Assembly: GCA_033032175.1 (NCBI GenBank)
Contig: CM065332.1
Coordinates: 171,501 to 235,500 of the forward strand
Reading direction: 5' to 3'
Length of the DNA: 64,000 nucleotides
Origin: Saturnia japonica
Taxonomy: Eukaryota; Arthropoda; Insecta; Lepidoptera; Saturniidae
Shown here: piece by piece, positions 46,075-58,468 of the stretch
Layout: each line of letters begins with the position of its first letter
Numbering within the stretch: position 1 is the first letter of the stretch
Position numbers and translations under genes: made by a program
Notes under the pieces: generated by a model
What the model was told of the DNA's origin: nothing
Database searches by the model: none
Seen by the model: the letters and a program-made list of their open reading frames with translations, nothing else

Positions 46075-46608
46075 TCTACTACAATTAATAAAATTGAAGT
46101 GTCTGTTTGTAATTTAAAAATAACAGCTTTTTACTAAATGCATATAAAAGTATACACGATACCTATATATAAAAAAAAAAACCATTTTTAAATTTTTTGT
46201 CTGTCTGTCTGTTTGTTTAGGATAACCTCCGAATCGTGGACCGATTTTGACGAGACTCTCTGATAGATAGCTGATGATATAGGGGGTAACTTAGGCTACT
46301 TTTATTTTAGAAAAACAATTAGGGTTTTGCACAAACAAAAAAAAATTGTCATAGTGAATCAATTCGAGCGCTTAAATGGCTTACGCTGAGTAAACCATAA
46401 GAGATATAGTAAATTAATGTACTAAATAATTGTAGACATTAAAAAGACCAGGAGAACCACCAGGGACACCAGGGAGAGTTTATATTTATCTTTTAAGGAA
46501 CACCCACAATAAAGATTTTTGTCTTTAAAATAGCCGGGACCGGGGAAACAAGATTTGCGCGGGCATTCTGTAGTACCTACACGTAAGCGAAGCCGCGGGC
46601 ACAGCTAG
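46075..46608 (+). mobile_element. HelA Helitron, full length
   Basis: 534 bp from TCTACTACAATTAATAAAAT after an A to gcgggcacagCTAG before a T. It contains every HelA block ('ataacagctttttactaaat', 'gggggtaacttaggctactt', 'cattaaaaagacca', 'ggaacacccacaataaa'). Best reference copy of the family in the window. Confidence 0.8.
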
Positions 46609-47070
46609 TTTTTGTATAAAATAAGTTCACAACAACACTCAATTCCTTCTAACGCATCCCTTGTTAGTATAGCGTAGATAAATAGAGATGTTGTTATTTA
46701 CTCCATGTAACTGTTATAAGAAACAGCAAAAGCATAGTTTATTATGTAATGTTGATTGTTTGTATGTGCAGCCCTGTGTGTATTTCTCCTCTCCCCCCTA
46801 TCCCGTGTATCAAGTTTACCCCCCACTTACCGCTGAACTAGGATCGTCTTGAAATGTAAAGGGGATGAAAAGTGTCTCCGCGAGATTCCAGCAACAATAA
46901 CCTGTTATCTCTATCGTTATTACTGAACGTTATAACAATAGCGATAACTGATAACGTAACTGCTTAGCGATGTTTTTATTGCTTTCATATTGATGCAGGG
47001 GGGTGTGGGGGTGCGCAGAGAGGGTGTGATGTGCCACAGACACCGAGTCAGTATATACCATTGATATCAA
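46609..47070. other. Unassigned
   Basis: A C-rich patch lies at 46793-46825 and a G-rich patch at 46996-47020. No feature recognised. Confidence 0.4.
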
Positions 47071-47148
47071 TCAATACAATTAATAAAATTAAAGTGTATG
47101 TTTGTAATGTCAAAGCAACTGCTTTTTACTAAATGCATATGAAAGTAT

Positions 47149-47711
47149 TTTATATAATAAAGCGGAAAAGTTATTTTGTTTGTTTGTTTGTTTAAGCACG
47201 CTAATATCTGGAACTACCAGTCGGATTCGAAAAATTCTTTTTGTATATGATAGCCAGACTCTCAAGAAATGTGTTATTTAAGATTAGGCTACAACTCTCA
47301 GCTAACCGCAAATATTGATTTCTGTTATTGTAGGTGCTCTGGCGTAATCGTTAATGATATGGAAATACAGTGTTCTACAACAATATACCTATCTCTTTTA
47401 CATACGTCACAATAAGGTATTTTATGACAAAGATTTTTTGGAAATTAAAAAGTGATTTATAAGCATAATTTTTAGATATGGCATATTAATTCTTACGAAC
47501 GAAAGTTTCTTCATCATAAAGACCATTTTATGAAACTAAACTTTGCGCTATAGAGATATTTAGACTATTTGGGCACATAGTTTAGGAGATAATGAAAAAT
47601 ATGAATAATTTATACTTGCGGGAAGAACAATTATGATAGACTACACGGATGTGTTGGCGGCGCGGTGTTTGTCAGATAAAATGAACATGAGTGAAAACGT
47701 GGGGCAAAAAA
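47149..47711 (+). mobile_element. HelB Helitron nested in HelA
   Basis: Starts 'tatataataaagcggaaaag' (TC eroded), contains 'ctttttgtatatgatagcca' and 'gggcacatagtttaggagat', ends 'acgtggggcaaa'. Flanking HelA text is continuous once it is removed, so HelB came later. Confidence 0.72.
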
Positions 47712-47971
47712 CCAATTATTATAGTTTTTGTCCATCTTTCTGTTTGTTCCGAATAATCTCCGAAGCAATTGGACCAATTTTGACGTGACTTTCACCGGAA
47801 AATATATGATGCTATATGGAGTAACTTAGGTTACATTTTAGAAAAAGAATTAGGGTTCCGCGCTAATAAAATAAAATTATAGTTGTGATTCAATTCGGTA
47901 ATGTAGTACTATGTAGGTACTACATAATTGTAGAGAAGATATTCTAAGGATCACCCGCAATAAGCATTTTT

Positions 47972-48206
47972 GACGTGACAACGTCTTATAATTCGATGGA
48001 GCCGGCTGCACGCACGAAAAAACATGATTCATGCGGCGTTACCTCGCTCTGAGGCGTTCCATTTAAGGCTTGAAGTGCAAGCGAGAGCGCGGATCGAGCG
48101 ACAAAGAGGCACAATCGGCCTTCGCGTTCGGCAGCGTTCGACATTTGTCTTGCATTGCATTAAAATGATACCATTCCATCAGTATTTTCTTATGACGTTG
48201 TCACGT
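47972..48206. mobile_element. Small element with 13-bp perfect inverted ends
   Basis: ACGTGACAACGTC at 47973-47985 and its complement at 48194-48206 bound 235 bp rich in CpG ('gccggctgcacgcacgaaaa', 'gagagcgcggatcgagcg'). HelA text resumes only near 48250, so the inserted unit may extend about 45 bp further right. I recall this sequence as dispersed in several moths, class not known. The 145-codon frame 48024-48461 crosses its edge and is not a gene. Confidence 0.6.
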
Positions 48207-48535
48207 TCAACTATCGTCAGTAAACCGACATTACAGACAACCGATTTTTTTGTCTTGAAAATAACTGGGATCGGGGTTAGCACGATTCGCGTGTATGCCC
48301 GACCGACGGCATTCTATAGACGACGCGAGCGAAGTCGCGGCCAAAGCTATTTCATAATAAAAGATTCAAGAAACCGATTTGATGACGTCAAAGTTATATT
48401 GCTCTTCTATAGAAATCTATCTAATTACAATAATATAAACTTGTTAAAATATTCAAAATGAATAAAGATCTCGCGAACGGAATCTATCGTGAAACTCACT
48501 TCACTCCTACCCTTGGATATATCGCAATCACTCAC

Positions 48536-48818
48536 CAGTTTCGAAGAGGTCAGGCTCAGGATACTTGAAAACCACCAGGTTAACAGTTTTAATTATTTTC
48601 TTAATTTTATTTTGGCAACAATGTTCGTGCCGGTGCGTGCGCGACATGAGCAGTTGGAATAGGAAGGTGTTGAGGGTGGAAGGGGCACCAAAAAGCTTGG
48701 TCACTGCGATTCTCCACTCAAATTGGCCCATGACGTGTGCGTATTGTTCTATTTTATCCAGACTTTGACTGTACACATACGTAAATGTATTTATATTAAG
48801 ATTACAAATAAAATACAA
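48536..48818 (-). other. Candidate coding exon on minus strand
   Basis: A 96-codon open frame ends at G|GTGAGT (GT at 48535-48534), a strong donor. It includes HVMGQFEWRIAVTKLFGAPS, TLNTFLFQLLMSRTHRHEHC and, next to the donor, VNLVVFKYPEPDLFETG. The GC content is moderate in the middle part (48640-48730). An acceptor could be ACAG at about 48770. Frames this long are expected a few times by chance here, so the donor is the only extra support. Product unknown. Confidence 0.25.
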
Positions 48819-49993
48819 CTCAGTGTACCCTGTCCAGTCCGCGAGTTGACCGTATGTTTAAACATTAAAATAACTTAATTCATAATATTGGTCTATAAAT
48901 AAAATGCCTAAAACAATACAAATCTGGAAAAAGGTAATTATTTATTTATTTAATTTTCCATTTCTAACCAATATTGTTTGTCTGTGAGTCACGTGATTTG
49001 AAACGCCAATTATAAAACGTGACGTCACAATTCAGGAATTATAAACGTTTTGGATTCTGAGTCCGGTGAGTTGTCACATTTGTTGGTTTACTTGTTTACC
49101 TGATTGGTACCTTTGACGGTTATGATATGTTTTATGAATAATGACGTCATGGGACCACAATACCGCGTTTTTGGGGCATAATTTTTATCTAGAAAAAAAA
49201 AAAAATTAAATCACTTTGTAGGGTGTAATAGTACAATTTATTTGTTCATAGGTATTATTTTTAACATATAAAGTGTTTAAAAGATTTTTTTTTATTTGAC
49301 TACTCCTGTATTGACCTGGGCTGTATAAACCCGCCATTGTGATTCACTTTTGTACCGTGTATCAAATAACTAATAGCTCTTGCAAATATTCTTGTCTGTT
49401 CGTTCGACATCTACGTACGTGTCTGTGAACCCCAAATTTCCTTGCATTGCAGGAAATCTAGAATAGTTGTGTCCAGTTGTAGTAACTAAACCTAGAAAAG
49501 GAACATCAAGTTCATTCATTTATGTTATGAGAGGAGAATCTCTTCCATTTGTCAAGTAAATGGAGTGTAGCGCCTGTCAATCTGTCACTAGTATATCATC
49601 TAGACGAGAACCTTGACAGCGAAGCGCCATCTGTTCCAATGCGATGCAAATACGATCTGCTTCTAACAGTTAATAATAAATGTCTTTGGATGATGGTCCA
49701 AGTAAAAAGTAATTAGGGGGTTTTACTAGCATTGATTTAAAATATTTATTTATTAAATATTACTTATTTAATGAAATATTGATATGTGACTAGAGTGTTT
49801 ACTATGGAAGCGTATGAAATCCTTATTGTTGGTATAACTTATAATACATTTAATATTGAGCAATAATAAGAAACTTCGGGTGGAATTAATCTGACAGTTG
49901 GTTACAACTAATTACATCATATGATAGTAGGTACATGTATTCAAACTCCCTCTGAATAAGGCAGAGAGCTGACTATAAGCTTCAAAGACATAT
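48819..49993. other. Unassigned
   Basis: No feature recognised; A- and T-runs at 49191-49205 and 49286-49298. Confidence 0.45.
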
Positions 49994-50130
49994 CTGGGTG
50001 AACAAGCTTTGCTCGGTATTTACAAAAAAAAAAACACCTATCTAGGTAAACTCGGAATATAAAGTATTATATAAATATAAAATTTCATTCAAATAATTCG
50101 ATCCATTTTAAAGAAATCAAGTACATATAT
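49994..50130 (-). mobile_element. Helitron 3' end, other family
   Basis: Reversed it ends ACCGAGC-AAA-GCTTGTT (hairpin) then CACCCAG (CTAG changed) at 49994. The inner text 'aacacctatctaggtaaact' recurs at about 59500, so the two share an origin. Confidence 0.5.
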
Positions 50131-51263
50131 AATTATATACATTTATACAAGATTCATTCTCTTATTGTTATACAGTTTAGGCACACTGAAATAAAAATAT
50201 GTATATGAAAATTTGAATTATTATTACTATAGGTCAGTTTGTGTGAATTATTCTACACGAAATAGTTAGAAGGTAGCGGCTCACGGCCAGAGAAGCCAAA
50301 TCGAGGGTGACACAACGCAAATAACACAACCAGTCGCAATGCTACTAACACTCAATAATAAATTCTCTCGCATATACAAGATTCGTGTTATAACCGATTA
50401 GCGGGATTCAAAATAAACGAATCCTGCGCCATTTCATTGAAATATATTATTTCCTGATAGGCGTCGATCTGGAATCACTATTGACGTCGTATTTCAAGCG
50501 ACCTAATCTTGATTTGTACATACTTCGATTAATAATAAACTGTCTACAACCTCACATTATTAAGGATATTATATGTCTGTATCGATTAGTTAATTACAAG
50601 GATAGTATTTAAATAATAAAAATAATAAGGATTATTACTTAGTTCACAGTAGTGATGAGTATATTTAAATCATAATAAAATCACATCTGTAAGTCAATGG
50701 ACTTACTTAATGTAATGATGCCTTCTACGTATGTGTAGAAGGGTTGTTAATCGCTATTCGCTGTAGAGTTGGAGCGCCCGTGGCTGCCTCACGCCGCGCC
50801 GCCCCTCGCCGCCCCTCGCCGCACTGGCGTCGGATTTGGTAGTATGCCAAGTGTCTCGTACGAACCGACTTTGTCTCTATCGGGAGGAAAAACTCGATTT
50901 GTGTCTCGTATAATGACCGAAACGAATTGTTATAGTTTTTTGTTGGCTTTGTTTCCTCGTTAACTTCATTTCACACTCGTAACCTATTTTAATGTTGGGA
51001 AATTATATTAACTCCATATTTTCCCAACATTTTTAAACTTTGTTTTTCGATTCTATTTATGATAGGTCATTGCAATATTATTTAAAGTAACTACATATAT
51101 TTTAGAACGCACTGAATAATTTTTTTATTATAATTTTTTTTTTATATGTAAATCTTTTATCTGTATCTTAAATTGTGTAACTGTATATTAATTTAACGTC
51201 GGCACTATAGCGCCACGCTGTATGTAGCGCCACGCTGTTTGAAAATACTTGCAAATAATCATA
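50131..51263. other. Unassigned; CpG-rich patch
   Basis: A CpG-rich patch at 50765-50860 has short 'ccgcccctcg' repeats; the frame there begins with TTG and is not supported. 'tagcgccacgctgt' is repeated at 51208 and 51227. Confidence 0.4.
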
Positions 51264-51705
51264 CTAGCGGCCCGCAGTTTCGCTGCAAATGATTTCTTTG
51301 GTTGCGCGTAATTTTGGATTTGTGACATCTTGTACGGTTTAAATTTTAATGATATAATTTAATATAAAATTGTAATCTACATGAGATGAGAGATCTGAAT
51401 AAAGATTAATAGTGATTTAGAGAAAATAGCTACCAAAAAAACGTAATATTTATGATTAGGAGATGGAAATATGCAATCTCCGACTTTTCCCAAGGCTTTT
51501 TGAAGAACTGCAATTTTTTCATACATTATTTTGATGGATACCATAAGGTTTAGTCAGAGTAAGCCATGTAAGCGTCCGAAATGTAATGTATATTACAAAC
51601 CTCTAAATTATAGTGAAAACGGTATTAAAGTTCGTTGCGTAGTTTAAAAAATCTAAGCGTACAGACAGACGGCGGGAACAGACTTTACTTTATTATATAT
51701 ATTGA
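51264..51705 (-). mobile_element. Non-autonomous Helitron, family HelD
   Basis: Reversed: starts TCAATATATATAATAAAGTA after an A (51705) and ends GCAG-CGAAA-CTGC hairpin, gggccgCTAG (51264), T. 442 bp, includes 'ttcgttgcgtagtttaaaaa' on plus. Non-coding. Confidence 0.68.
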
Positions 51706-52452
51706 TATTAATGGATTGATTTATTTATTGAAAAGAGAGAAGGAGGTGACGCATGGACAATTTATTTTTCAGTTTGTTTCCTCCTATGTTTTGTATCGGT
51801 ATGTTTTGGCTAACGGATAATGCCTTATACAGACAAACTGCATTTATCTATACTCGGTACATTCCGCTAATCAATGAATATAAAGATTACAATAGTACAG
51901 TCGTAGAGCACTTGTGAATAGAACCTGTTCCAAAAATACCAATGAAATATTGTCTCGCCTAAAGCAAACGATGTTTGTAAGTCTTTTCTAATGCTCGCCT
52001 GGCCACCTCTACCTACCATCTTTGGATTGTAAAGGCGCGTGTAGACGGCGTCGTGGCGTCTACGCAAGTCCTAAGTCTATCGGCAGAAACATAAATACCT
52101 ACCTACCCGTATGCTCCGAGAGCTAAACTTGAGTTAGTCCACTGTAAGCGTTGCGTGTTATTCTATCTTCGTTAATATCGTCATTCAACATCAGGTAATC
52201 ACCTTACAGCAATTCATTTACCGTAAAATTATATATATTATAATACAAAATATCATAAAAATAATTGTATTAACTGTAATTGAAATTTCTATCAATTTCT
52301 ATTTTTTGTGTGAATGCCATTTCATTAGAAATATTAATAAAGTAGCTCTATGCTATGTGTATCTGTTGCACAAGACAGGGCTGTTCTGCTCGCGTCTCTA
52401 CCAATATACTTTTATAACCTTCATTTTTTTGGGCTGTCTAATAAAATATCTA
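51706..52452. other. Unassigned
   Basis: Nothing recognised; frames at 51867-52067 and 52306-52500 look random. Confidence 0.45.
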
Positions 52453-53571
52453 TCTATACAATTAATAAAATTGAAGTGTCTGTTTGTAATGTCAAAATAA
52501 CAGCCTTTTACTAAATGCATATTAAAATATATACGATACCTGTTCGTTTACTTGTCACTATACGTCTATATATATTAGGGTTCACTTTCGAATAATACAC
52601 TGTGTATGTGGCATATCTCATTGATGCAACGTGCCCGGGAAACATATTGTACCACCACCGTACAATTGCATTAAATCGCTGGCGCCTATGTTTCTGAACC
52701 GCTGACTATACTGTTCCCCCCCGCGCGGCGATCGATAGCACGAGCCGCGCTCGCGCACCTTTACCCTCCTACTCGTGGATAGATTATCTTGGAGGTTGGA
52801 CATATCGCGCGCGCTAATTCTTGTTTTTGTTAATTACGTCTTTTATGTACTATATCTGTATCTTTGTTTCTGTAAATATTAAACTTAACTTGTCATTTCA
52901 ACTCGCTTAATTTCTTCCTAACCTTCGCGTATTAAACTATCGTGAACGTTCTCTACCTAAGTGTGAGTCACATCAGCTCACATGTACTTTAGTAGAAAAA
53001 ATATATTTTAATTGAAACACATACAACCGTAGCATATTGATGGTAACAAAAAGTTCGCGTGAGTTAATTTTACTTGTGGCGCCATCTCATTTTTCATTTC
53101 ATATACTAACAGCATTTTATAATGACGTTAAATTGAACTATACATTTAACAACAAACCCATTTTTAAAAATTTTGTGTCTGTTTGTTCCGGGTAATCTCC
53201 GAAACGGCTGTACCGATTTTACGGGACTTTCGCCGGTAGATAAGTGATTTTATAGGAAGTAACTTAGGTTAATTTTATTTTAGAAAAAAAATTAGGGTTT
53301 CGTACAAATTAAGAAACAAAACTGGTCATGATTAATTAATTCGGGTGCTTAAATGGCTTTCGCTAAGTAAATCATAAGAGGTATAGCAAATTAATGTACA
53401 AAATAATTATGGATATTAAAAAGACATACAAAAAGTCAGGGAAAATATACGTCTATATTCTAAGAAACACCCACACTAAGCATTTTTGTCTTTAAATTAG
53501 CCGGGAGCGGGAGAGCAAGGTTCTCACAGGCGTTCTGTAGTCCACGTGAGCGAAGCCGCGGGCACAGCCAG
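52453..53571 (+). mobile_element. HelA Helitron with a 600-bp insert
   Basis: Starts TCTATACAATTAATAAAATT after an A (52452), ends gcgggcacagCCAG (CTAG changed) before T (53572). HelA text breaks at 'cgatacctg' (52539) and resumes at 'aacccatttttaaaaatttt' (53154). The rest is complete and close to the 46075 copy. Confidence 0.78.
52540..53152. mobile_element. Insert in HelA, possible solo LTR
   Basis: About 613 bp between TGTTCG and AACAACA, so bounded by TG...CA. It holds a GC-rich middle (52715-52770) and an AT-rich part with 'tgtaaatattaaacttaact' and 'tgtcatttcaactcgcttaa', which resembles the R-U5 text of insect LTR elements. No clear 4-5 bp duplication was found. Origin uncertain. Confidence 0.35.
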
Positions 53572-54763
53572 TTATTTATATATGTACATAAATATAACTA
53601 ACTAAGCGAAGAAACGATTTTATGAAATAAAATAAAACTCCTAAAGCTTTGAGCAATTAAACTTAATTTTGCTCTACAATCATGTCGAGAAAAATTACTA
53701 GAAAATTAACGAAGGATATTTTTTTTTGTAAAATTAAGCAAACTTTGAATTTTGTTAGTGAATACTCTTGTGATTTTATTAAAATAGGTAGCACTAACTC
53801 AAATATGTCATCAGAAGAATTGACTGGAAACATTTTTCATTGTTGTGTGAATTTAAAATCTCACTTGGTGATAAATGACTGTGCTTTTTAGTTATAAATG
53901 GGAACTCTCATAAGAGCTTACAGTCATAGTAGTCAGTTCAAACCTTCGACATTTGATGCAGAGTCGTGCGCCATAGCATTCTACTGTGATGCTTTCGATT
54001 AAAAACATTCGATTAATATTTTTAGATATGATTTTCCAGGGTGATAGAAGGCTAACTAAGGTCATTTTAACATAAACTCGGGAAGTTTTAGCCGAAACAA
54101 AATTCAGACGAGTTCACTAAATTTAAAAATTCGCAACTAAATCATATTATAGTAGGTATCTAGTCGAAACATCAAACAGTAAACTCCCAACGTAAACCCT
54201 ACGTTGTAATAACTAAACCGCTGAGTTACACGAATACCATTCTCCCTAAATGAAGTTTCCAAAAACGTCTCCCGAATAGTTTCCGAACAGAATCTGAATT
54301 CGTGAACAATTACAGAGAACGCTCTACCTCAGGTTACGTACGCGATCTGCGACCCTTACATATTCAGTTCGGACCCGCTCGGGGGGCGGAGCGCGCAGGG
54401 AGAGACAGGCGGCAAGGGGAAGAGGGTGAGATCTCATCAGCAGAACTGCTTGAACTGATTGATCCAATCGAAATTATTTGATGAAACTTATCAGCGGGTG
54501 GTTTCATTAAGTCTTTTTGTTTTTTGTTTCACTTTGTGTTTGCGTTTGCGTTTGCGTGGCCGATCACTAACAATACGAGTTTCGCTTACTGGTCAAGTAG
54601 AGGATATTATGTGTATGTCGAATCGAAAAGGGATATTTATGAAGTATTAATAAACGTACAAAGTTGACGCGTCCGATGAAACTTTCTACCAAAATACTTT
54701 TGTTCTATTTATAGATGTTAATAAACAAATTGATACAATGCAAACATTTACAGCATTATTTTA
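53572..54763. other. Unassigned
   Basis: A GC-rich patch at 54370-54425 and a (GTTTGC)n tract at 54537-54557 are the only structures seen. The frame 53682-53891 (MSRKITRKLTKDIFFCKIKQ onward) has no homologue I know. Confidence 0.4.
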
Positions 54764-55491
54764 TAAGCTGTGCCCCGCGGTTTCACCCGTATACAATTTA
54801 AAAGGAATCCCTGATTGATGATGTATATTACTATAGTATAGACAATATTATTATTGGGTGACCAGATGGTCACATCGCGGCATCGCACGAATCGGTTGCG
54901 CCACTACTACCATAGACATAGATCCGAGTCGAGTGTTAAATTATTTTAATTTTGCATTATCTCTAAAACTATGCGTCCAAATAACACGCTGTAAAAGACA
55001 AAGTTAATCTTCATTAAATTGTCTTTATGACGAAGCAACTCTTTTTCATAAGGATTAATATATCATGCTTAAAATAATGCTCTTAAATTAATTTCTAACC
55101 TTCAACCATTTTTTTTTTGCAAAATACCTTATTGTGGGTTGTGTATAAGTTACAGATATATGCAATCGCTGACTTTTTTTAGATATACTAATGACCAATA
55201 TTTTTGTAGAACATTGCATTTACCTACCATTACCTACCATTAAACCAGCGCACGCGGATAAAGCAGTTCACGAGGGCTTCAACTTCCGACTTACTTAACA
55301 AAGATCAATATTTATAGCTAGCTAGGAATTGTAGCCTAATGTTATATAACCCATACTATTTCTCGTGAGTCTGGCTATCATATAAAAAAAGATTTTTTCG
55401 AATCTGATTTAGTTTTATAGACTAGCGTGTGTAAACAAACAAACAAAAAAAAAACTTTTCGCTTTATTATATTAGTATAGATAGTACACAT
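54764..55491 (-). mobile_element. HelB Helitron, near full length
   Basis: Reversed: TCTATACTAATATAATAAAG after an A (55491), through 'tatgatagccagactcacga' to a GGT-GAA-ACC hairpin and gcggggcacagCTTA (CTAG changed) at 54764. 728 bp. 'ctaaaactatgcgtccaaat' matches the HelB block seen elsewhere. Confidence 0.75.
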
Positions 55492-56314
55492 TTTAGTACT
55501 TAATTATTTTTTCATAATAATTTTTTTTGTGAATAAAATGTTTTTTAATTTTTCTATTTTGACTTTCTGTCTATGTAGGCAATTTTGCCAATGTCAAGGT
55601 ATAACAAATACACGTTAGAGGAAAATGTATTCACATTATTATGATTCCATGATGTTGTTTTGTTTCGCCAAAGAAGTGCAACTTCTCACCTTTTTTTTTA
55701 AATTGATAATTAATAGGTTTTTTTTTGCTGTTTCCTATTTTAAAATTACAGTAATTATTGTCCTCGGTCGGTAGACTAAAGATTTAAGTTCAATTTAAAA
55801 TTATAAATTAGGTCCTACGAAACAAGTCTAAGCGCACTAACAATACCTATATCGTGATCGCAACTTCAGGTAATGAAGAAAGTAAGCAAGTAGCGCCATT
55901 ATTAAATCGTCGGACATTTCAAGTAATTAAACTGACCGGTCGCGCGCGAACGCGATGCTGTCTATGTTAGAGCTAGTGTACGCAACCGCAAACCGTTTCA
56001 CCTTTGTATTTTAATTAGTGCGAACGCGCCCCCTACCCCCTCTCTCGGCCCACCTCACCCATTAGCCTGACTAGCCGCGCTGGCCGTTGAGTGATGGGTG
56101 TGTACGTGTGTGTGTGCTTGCGTGTGACGCAGAGAGGAGGGCTAGTGGTGGGAGTAGCACCCAAAAAGTAGTAATAGATAACTGTTGAATATAATTCAGT
56201 TTTTTTCGTGTGAACGTAACAGTTGAGTTAATAAGTTGGTGATACCACAGTGAGGTGCCTCCAGCCTCTAACTCAATGTATTTTTTTTTAACACAATTAC
56301 GGTAGCATATTATG
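55492..56314. other. Unassigned; CpG-rich patch
   Basis: GC-richer sequence at 55935-56160 with a GT-rich run at 56097-56117. No open frame of interest. Confidence 0.4.
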
Positions 56315-56490
56315 CACTAGCGCGTTGCCGACCTGAACCCCCCCCCCCCCCCCCCCCCCCCCACCTCAAGGAGCATTGGAAAACCTACTCACTGCAGGAA
56401 CATAACACAAGGTCATACACAAGGTCATTTGGCTGCGATCTTCTGTGGGCTGAAGGTTTTCCACCAGTTGTTCTGCCCCAACTAGAGAGA
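56315..56490. repeat. Dispersed repeat R2 with 25-C run, copy 2
   Basis: 'cactagcgcgttg', 'acctgaa', 25 consecutive C (56338-56362), then 'ttggaaaacctactcactgc' and 'aggaacataacac', as at 30172. It continues with 'ggctgcgatcttctgtgggc', which I recall as part of a dispersed lepidopteran element. Confidence 0.6.
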
Positions 56491-58403
56491 AATATCCAAT
56501 GAAACTTCTCTTAAATACATTTTGATATCTATAAAAGAAAAATCTTTACATTATCCCGCGTTTGCGAATGTGCTATGTCACGTGTATAAGAGAGAAATTT
56601 TACTGTCTGTCCCGTGTTATATTGTAAGAAATTGACAGAAAATTTAACTATATTGCGTATAAATTCCAGATGGTTTCAGATTTGTCCTTATCTTATGCCA
56701 AAAGTCTTCCAATCGGGCCAAATACCAAGGCTATATGTCTCCGGAAAGCACTCTATAGGGAGAAAAGCACCCTTTTAGACTATGCAGGGCCTAGATTTAT
56801 TTATTGTATAAACCTAAATAAATGATTTTTTTACAGCGTTTTTTGAAAAAAAAAAAACCTTTACATAAGGACATATGAATAACAAAATTTGATAAATTAT
56901 AAGAGCTCCGAGTATTTCATTTTAGTTACCAAATTCTAAAAAGTAATAATATAATTAACAGGCTATAAACAAGAGCAAAATAGAAATTTAGTTGTAGCCG
57001 GTAAGAACCGAATCTGGACCCCTTCACCATTAGAACACGAAAACAGCAATTTTGTTGATAAAACCAAAACAAATATAAATTCAGAACACAGTTAACAATG
57101 TGTTTCATCAGGAGAGTTGTTAATCCCAAAGTTCATTACGTGAAGTGAAGTTCTAGGAACAAGCAATCTCCTGACCAGGAACTATGGGTAGGTTTACCGG
57201 ACGCCATGGGACCTTACTGCATGTCTATTAACTATATAAATGTCGTATACAGAAATTGCATGTAATTCCAAAATTGCAATAAAACTATCAATATAATGCA
57301 ATCTATAAACAAAAGATTAAAATATGGGTAAAAATAAAGTCACTAAACTGCATATGAACGTGAGCGGAGTCGCGAGGCGCCACTTGTAGTAAAATAAATT
57401 GAAGTATAAAATAATATTAGGATTCTTTTCATGTCATAAGTACTGAGTTTAATAAACAATTTTTCATCACAATTAATTATTTAAACGTCGTTTTAATGCA
57501 TATGTTCCTCACTATTTACAAAACATACACAAATAGTTTAAAATTAATGATTTTGTTTAAAAAAAATCCATGATTAAAATACTTTTTCTACATAGGTAGA
57601 GAGGCTAAAATTATAAAACAAAAAAAAAATCCCAATGAAAATATATTCAAGGCGACATCTATGAACAATCTATTCAGTTAACATGACAGCTGTTACGATA
57701 GTTTTTAAGTATTAGCACGAGTCATCTAGTTATATTATAAATTGTTCTGTTCACGATGGGACATAATTTTAACATGCAATAAATGTATGCTTTATTAGGT
57801 ATATCCCATAAAATATGTCAAAAGTTTAGATGAATAAAGTCGAACGAAATGTAAGTCAGTACGGTATAGATATGGCAGTAAAATTGATTAAGATTATTGC
57901 ACGGATCCGTGAGGCTGAGAGCTCCGGAGCCCTACAGTCCCGCAGCCCTCGTAATTCCAACTGAAACCGAGATGTACCTCCGAAGAATACAATAACACTT
58001 TGCCAAGACCCGCCGTTTCGCTTATCTACCGATTTCAAATATTCACTCGAGCAAATTCAGACCCGCTCACGTTACATACCATATTAAATTGTTTCTTATT
58101 GATCATGGAATAAAGTTGAGATTTAGTCGAAATAGGTTTTCCCTTCAGGTGATCCTCCGATGGCTTCTGATAGAAAGTGCTTTATTTCTAAATAAATTTA
58201 CTTGATTCGTTTTAGTTCTTAGTTCGTTGTTGACAGAGTCGCGTGTTTTTCTTTATGCTTTAATATCGGTAAATGTTACATGAGACTGCACTTTAGGTTT
58301 CTTTTTATTTTAAATTTATCAATAAATCTAATATAGGGATCGGATTTCTTTTAAATATAAATAAAGTCTATGCTTTATTATCCGTTATGTAAGGTAAGGT
58401 GCC
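56491..58403. other. Unassigned
   Basis: 'gagcggagtcgcgaggcgcc' at 57362 loosely resembles a Helitron 3' end but lacks CTAG. Nothing else recognised. Confidence 0.4.
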
Positions 58404-58468
58404 TCCTACCACTATATACATGTTTTGCTTATGATAATGCACTGTTGTTGTGCATTATCGCGGTAGGA
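58404..58468. repeat. Two-step inverted repeat (hairpin)
   Basis: GATAATGCAC (58433-58442) and GTGCATTATC (58450-58459) form a perfect 10-bp stem with a 7-nt loop. Outside it TCCTACC (58404-58410) and GGTAGGA (58462-58468) pair again. It may be a terminal structure, a small RNA hairpin or chance. Confidence 0.6.

Larger units (their letters stand above)
47071..48350 (+). mobile_element. HelA Helitron hosting two other elements
   Basis: Starts TCAATACAATTAATAAAATT after an A; interrupted at about 47148 by a HelB copy; resumes at 47712; interrupted again by a TIR element at 47970-48250; ends 'cgaagtcgcggccaaagCTAT' (CTAG changed) before T. The 3' hairpin GCGA-GCGAAG-TCGC is intact. Confidence 0.72.

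Noticed and set aside
48024..48461. 145-codon plus-strand open frame, the longest in the window
   Set aside because: It begins inside the TIR element, crosses into HelA 3' sequence (CTAT end at 48350) and then flanking DNA. It is a by-product of CpG-rich repeat text, not a gene.
57350..57390. Helitron 3' end at 'gagcggagtcgcgaggcgcc'
   Set aside because: No CTAG or close variant at the expected distance and no matching start.
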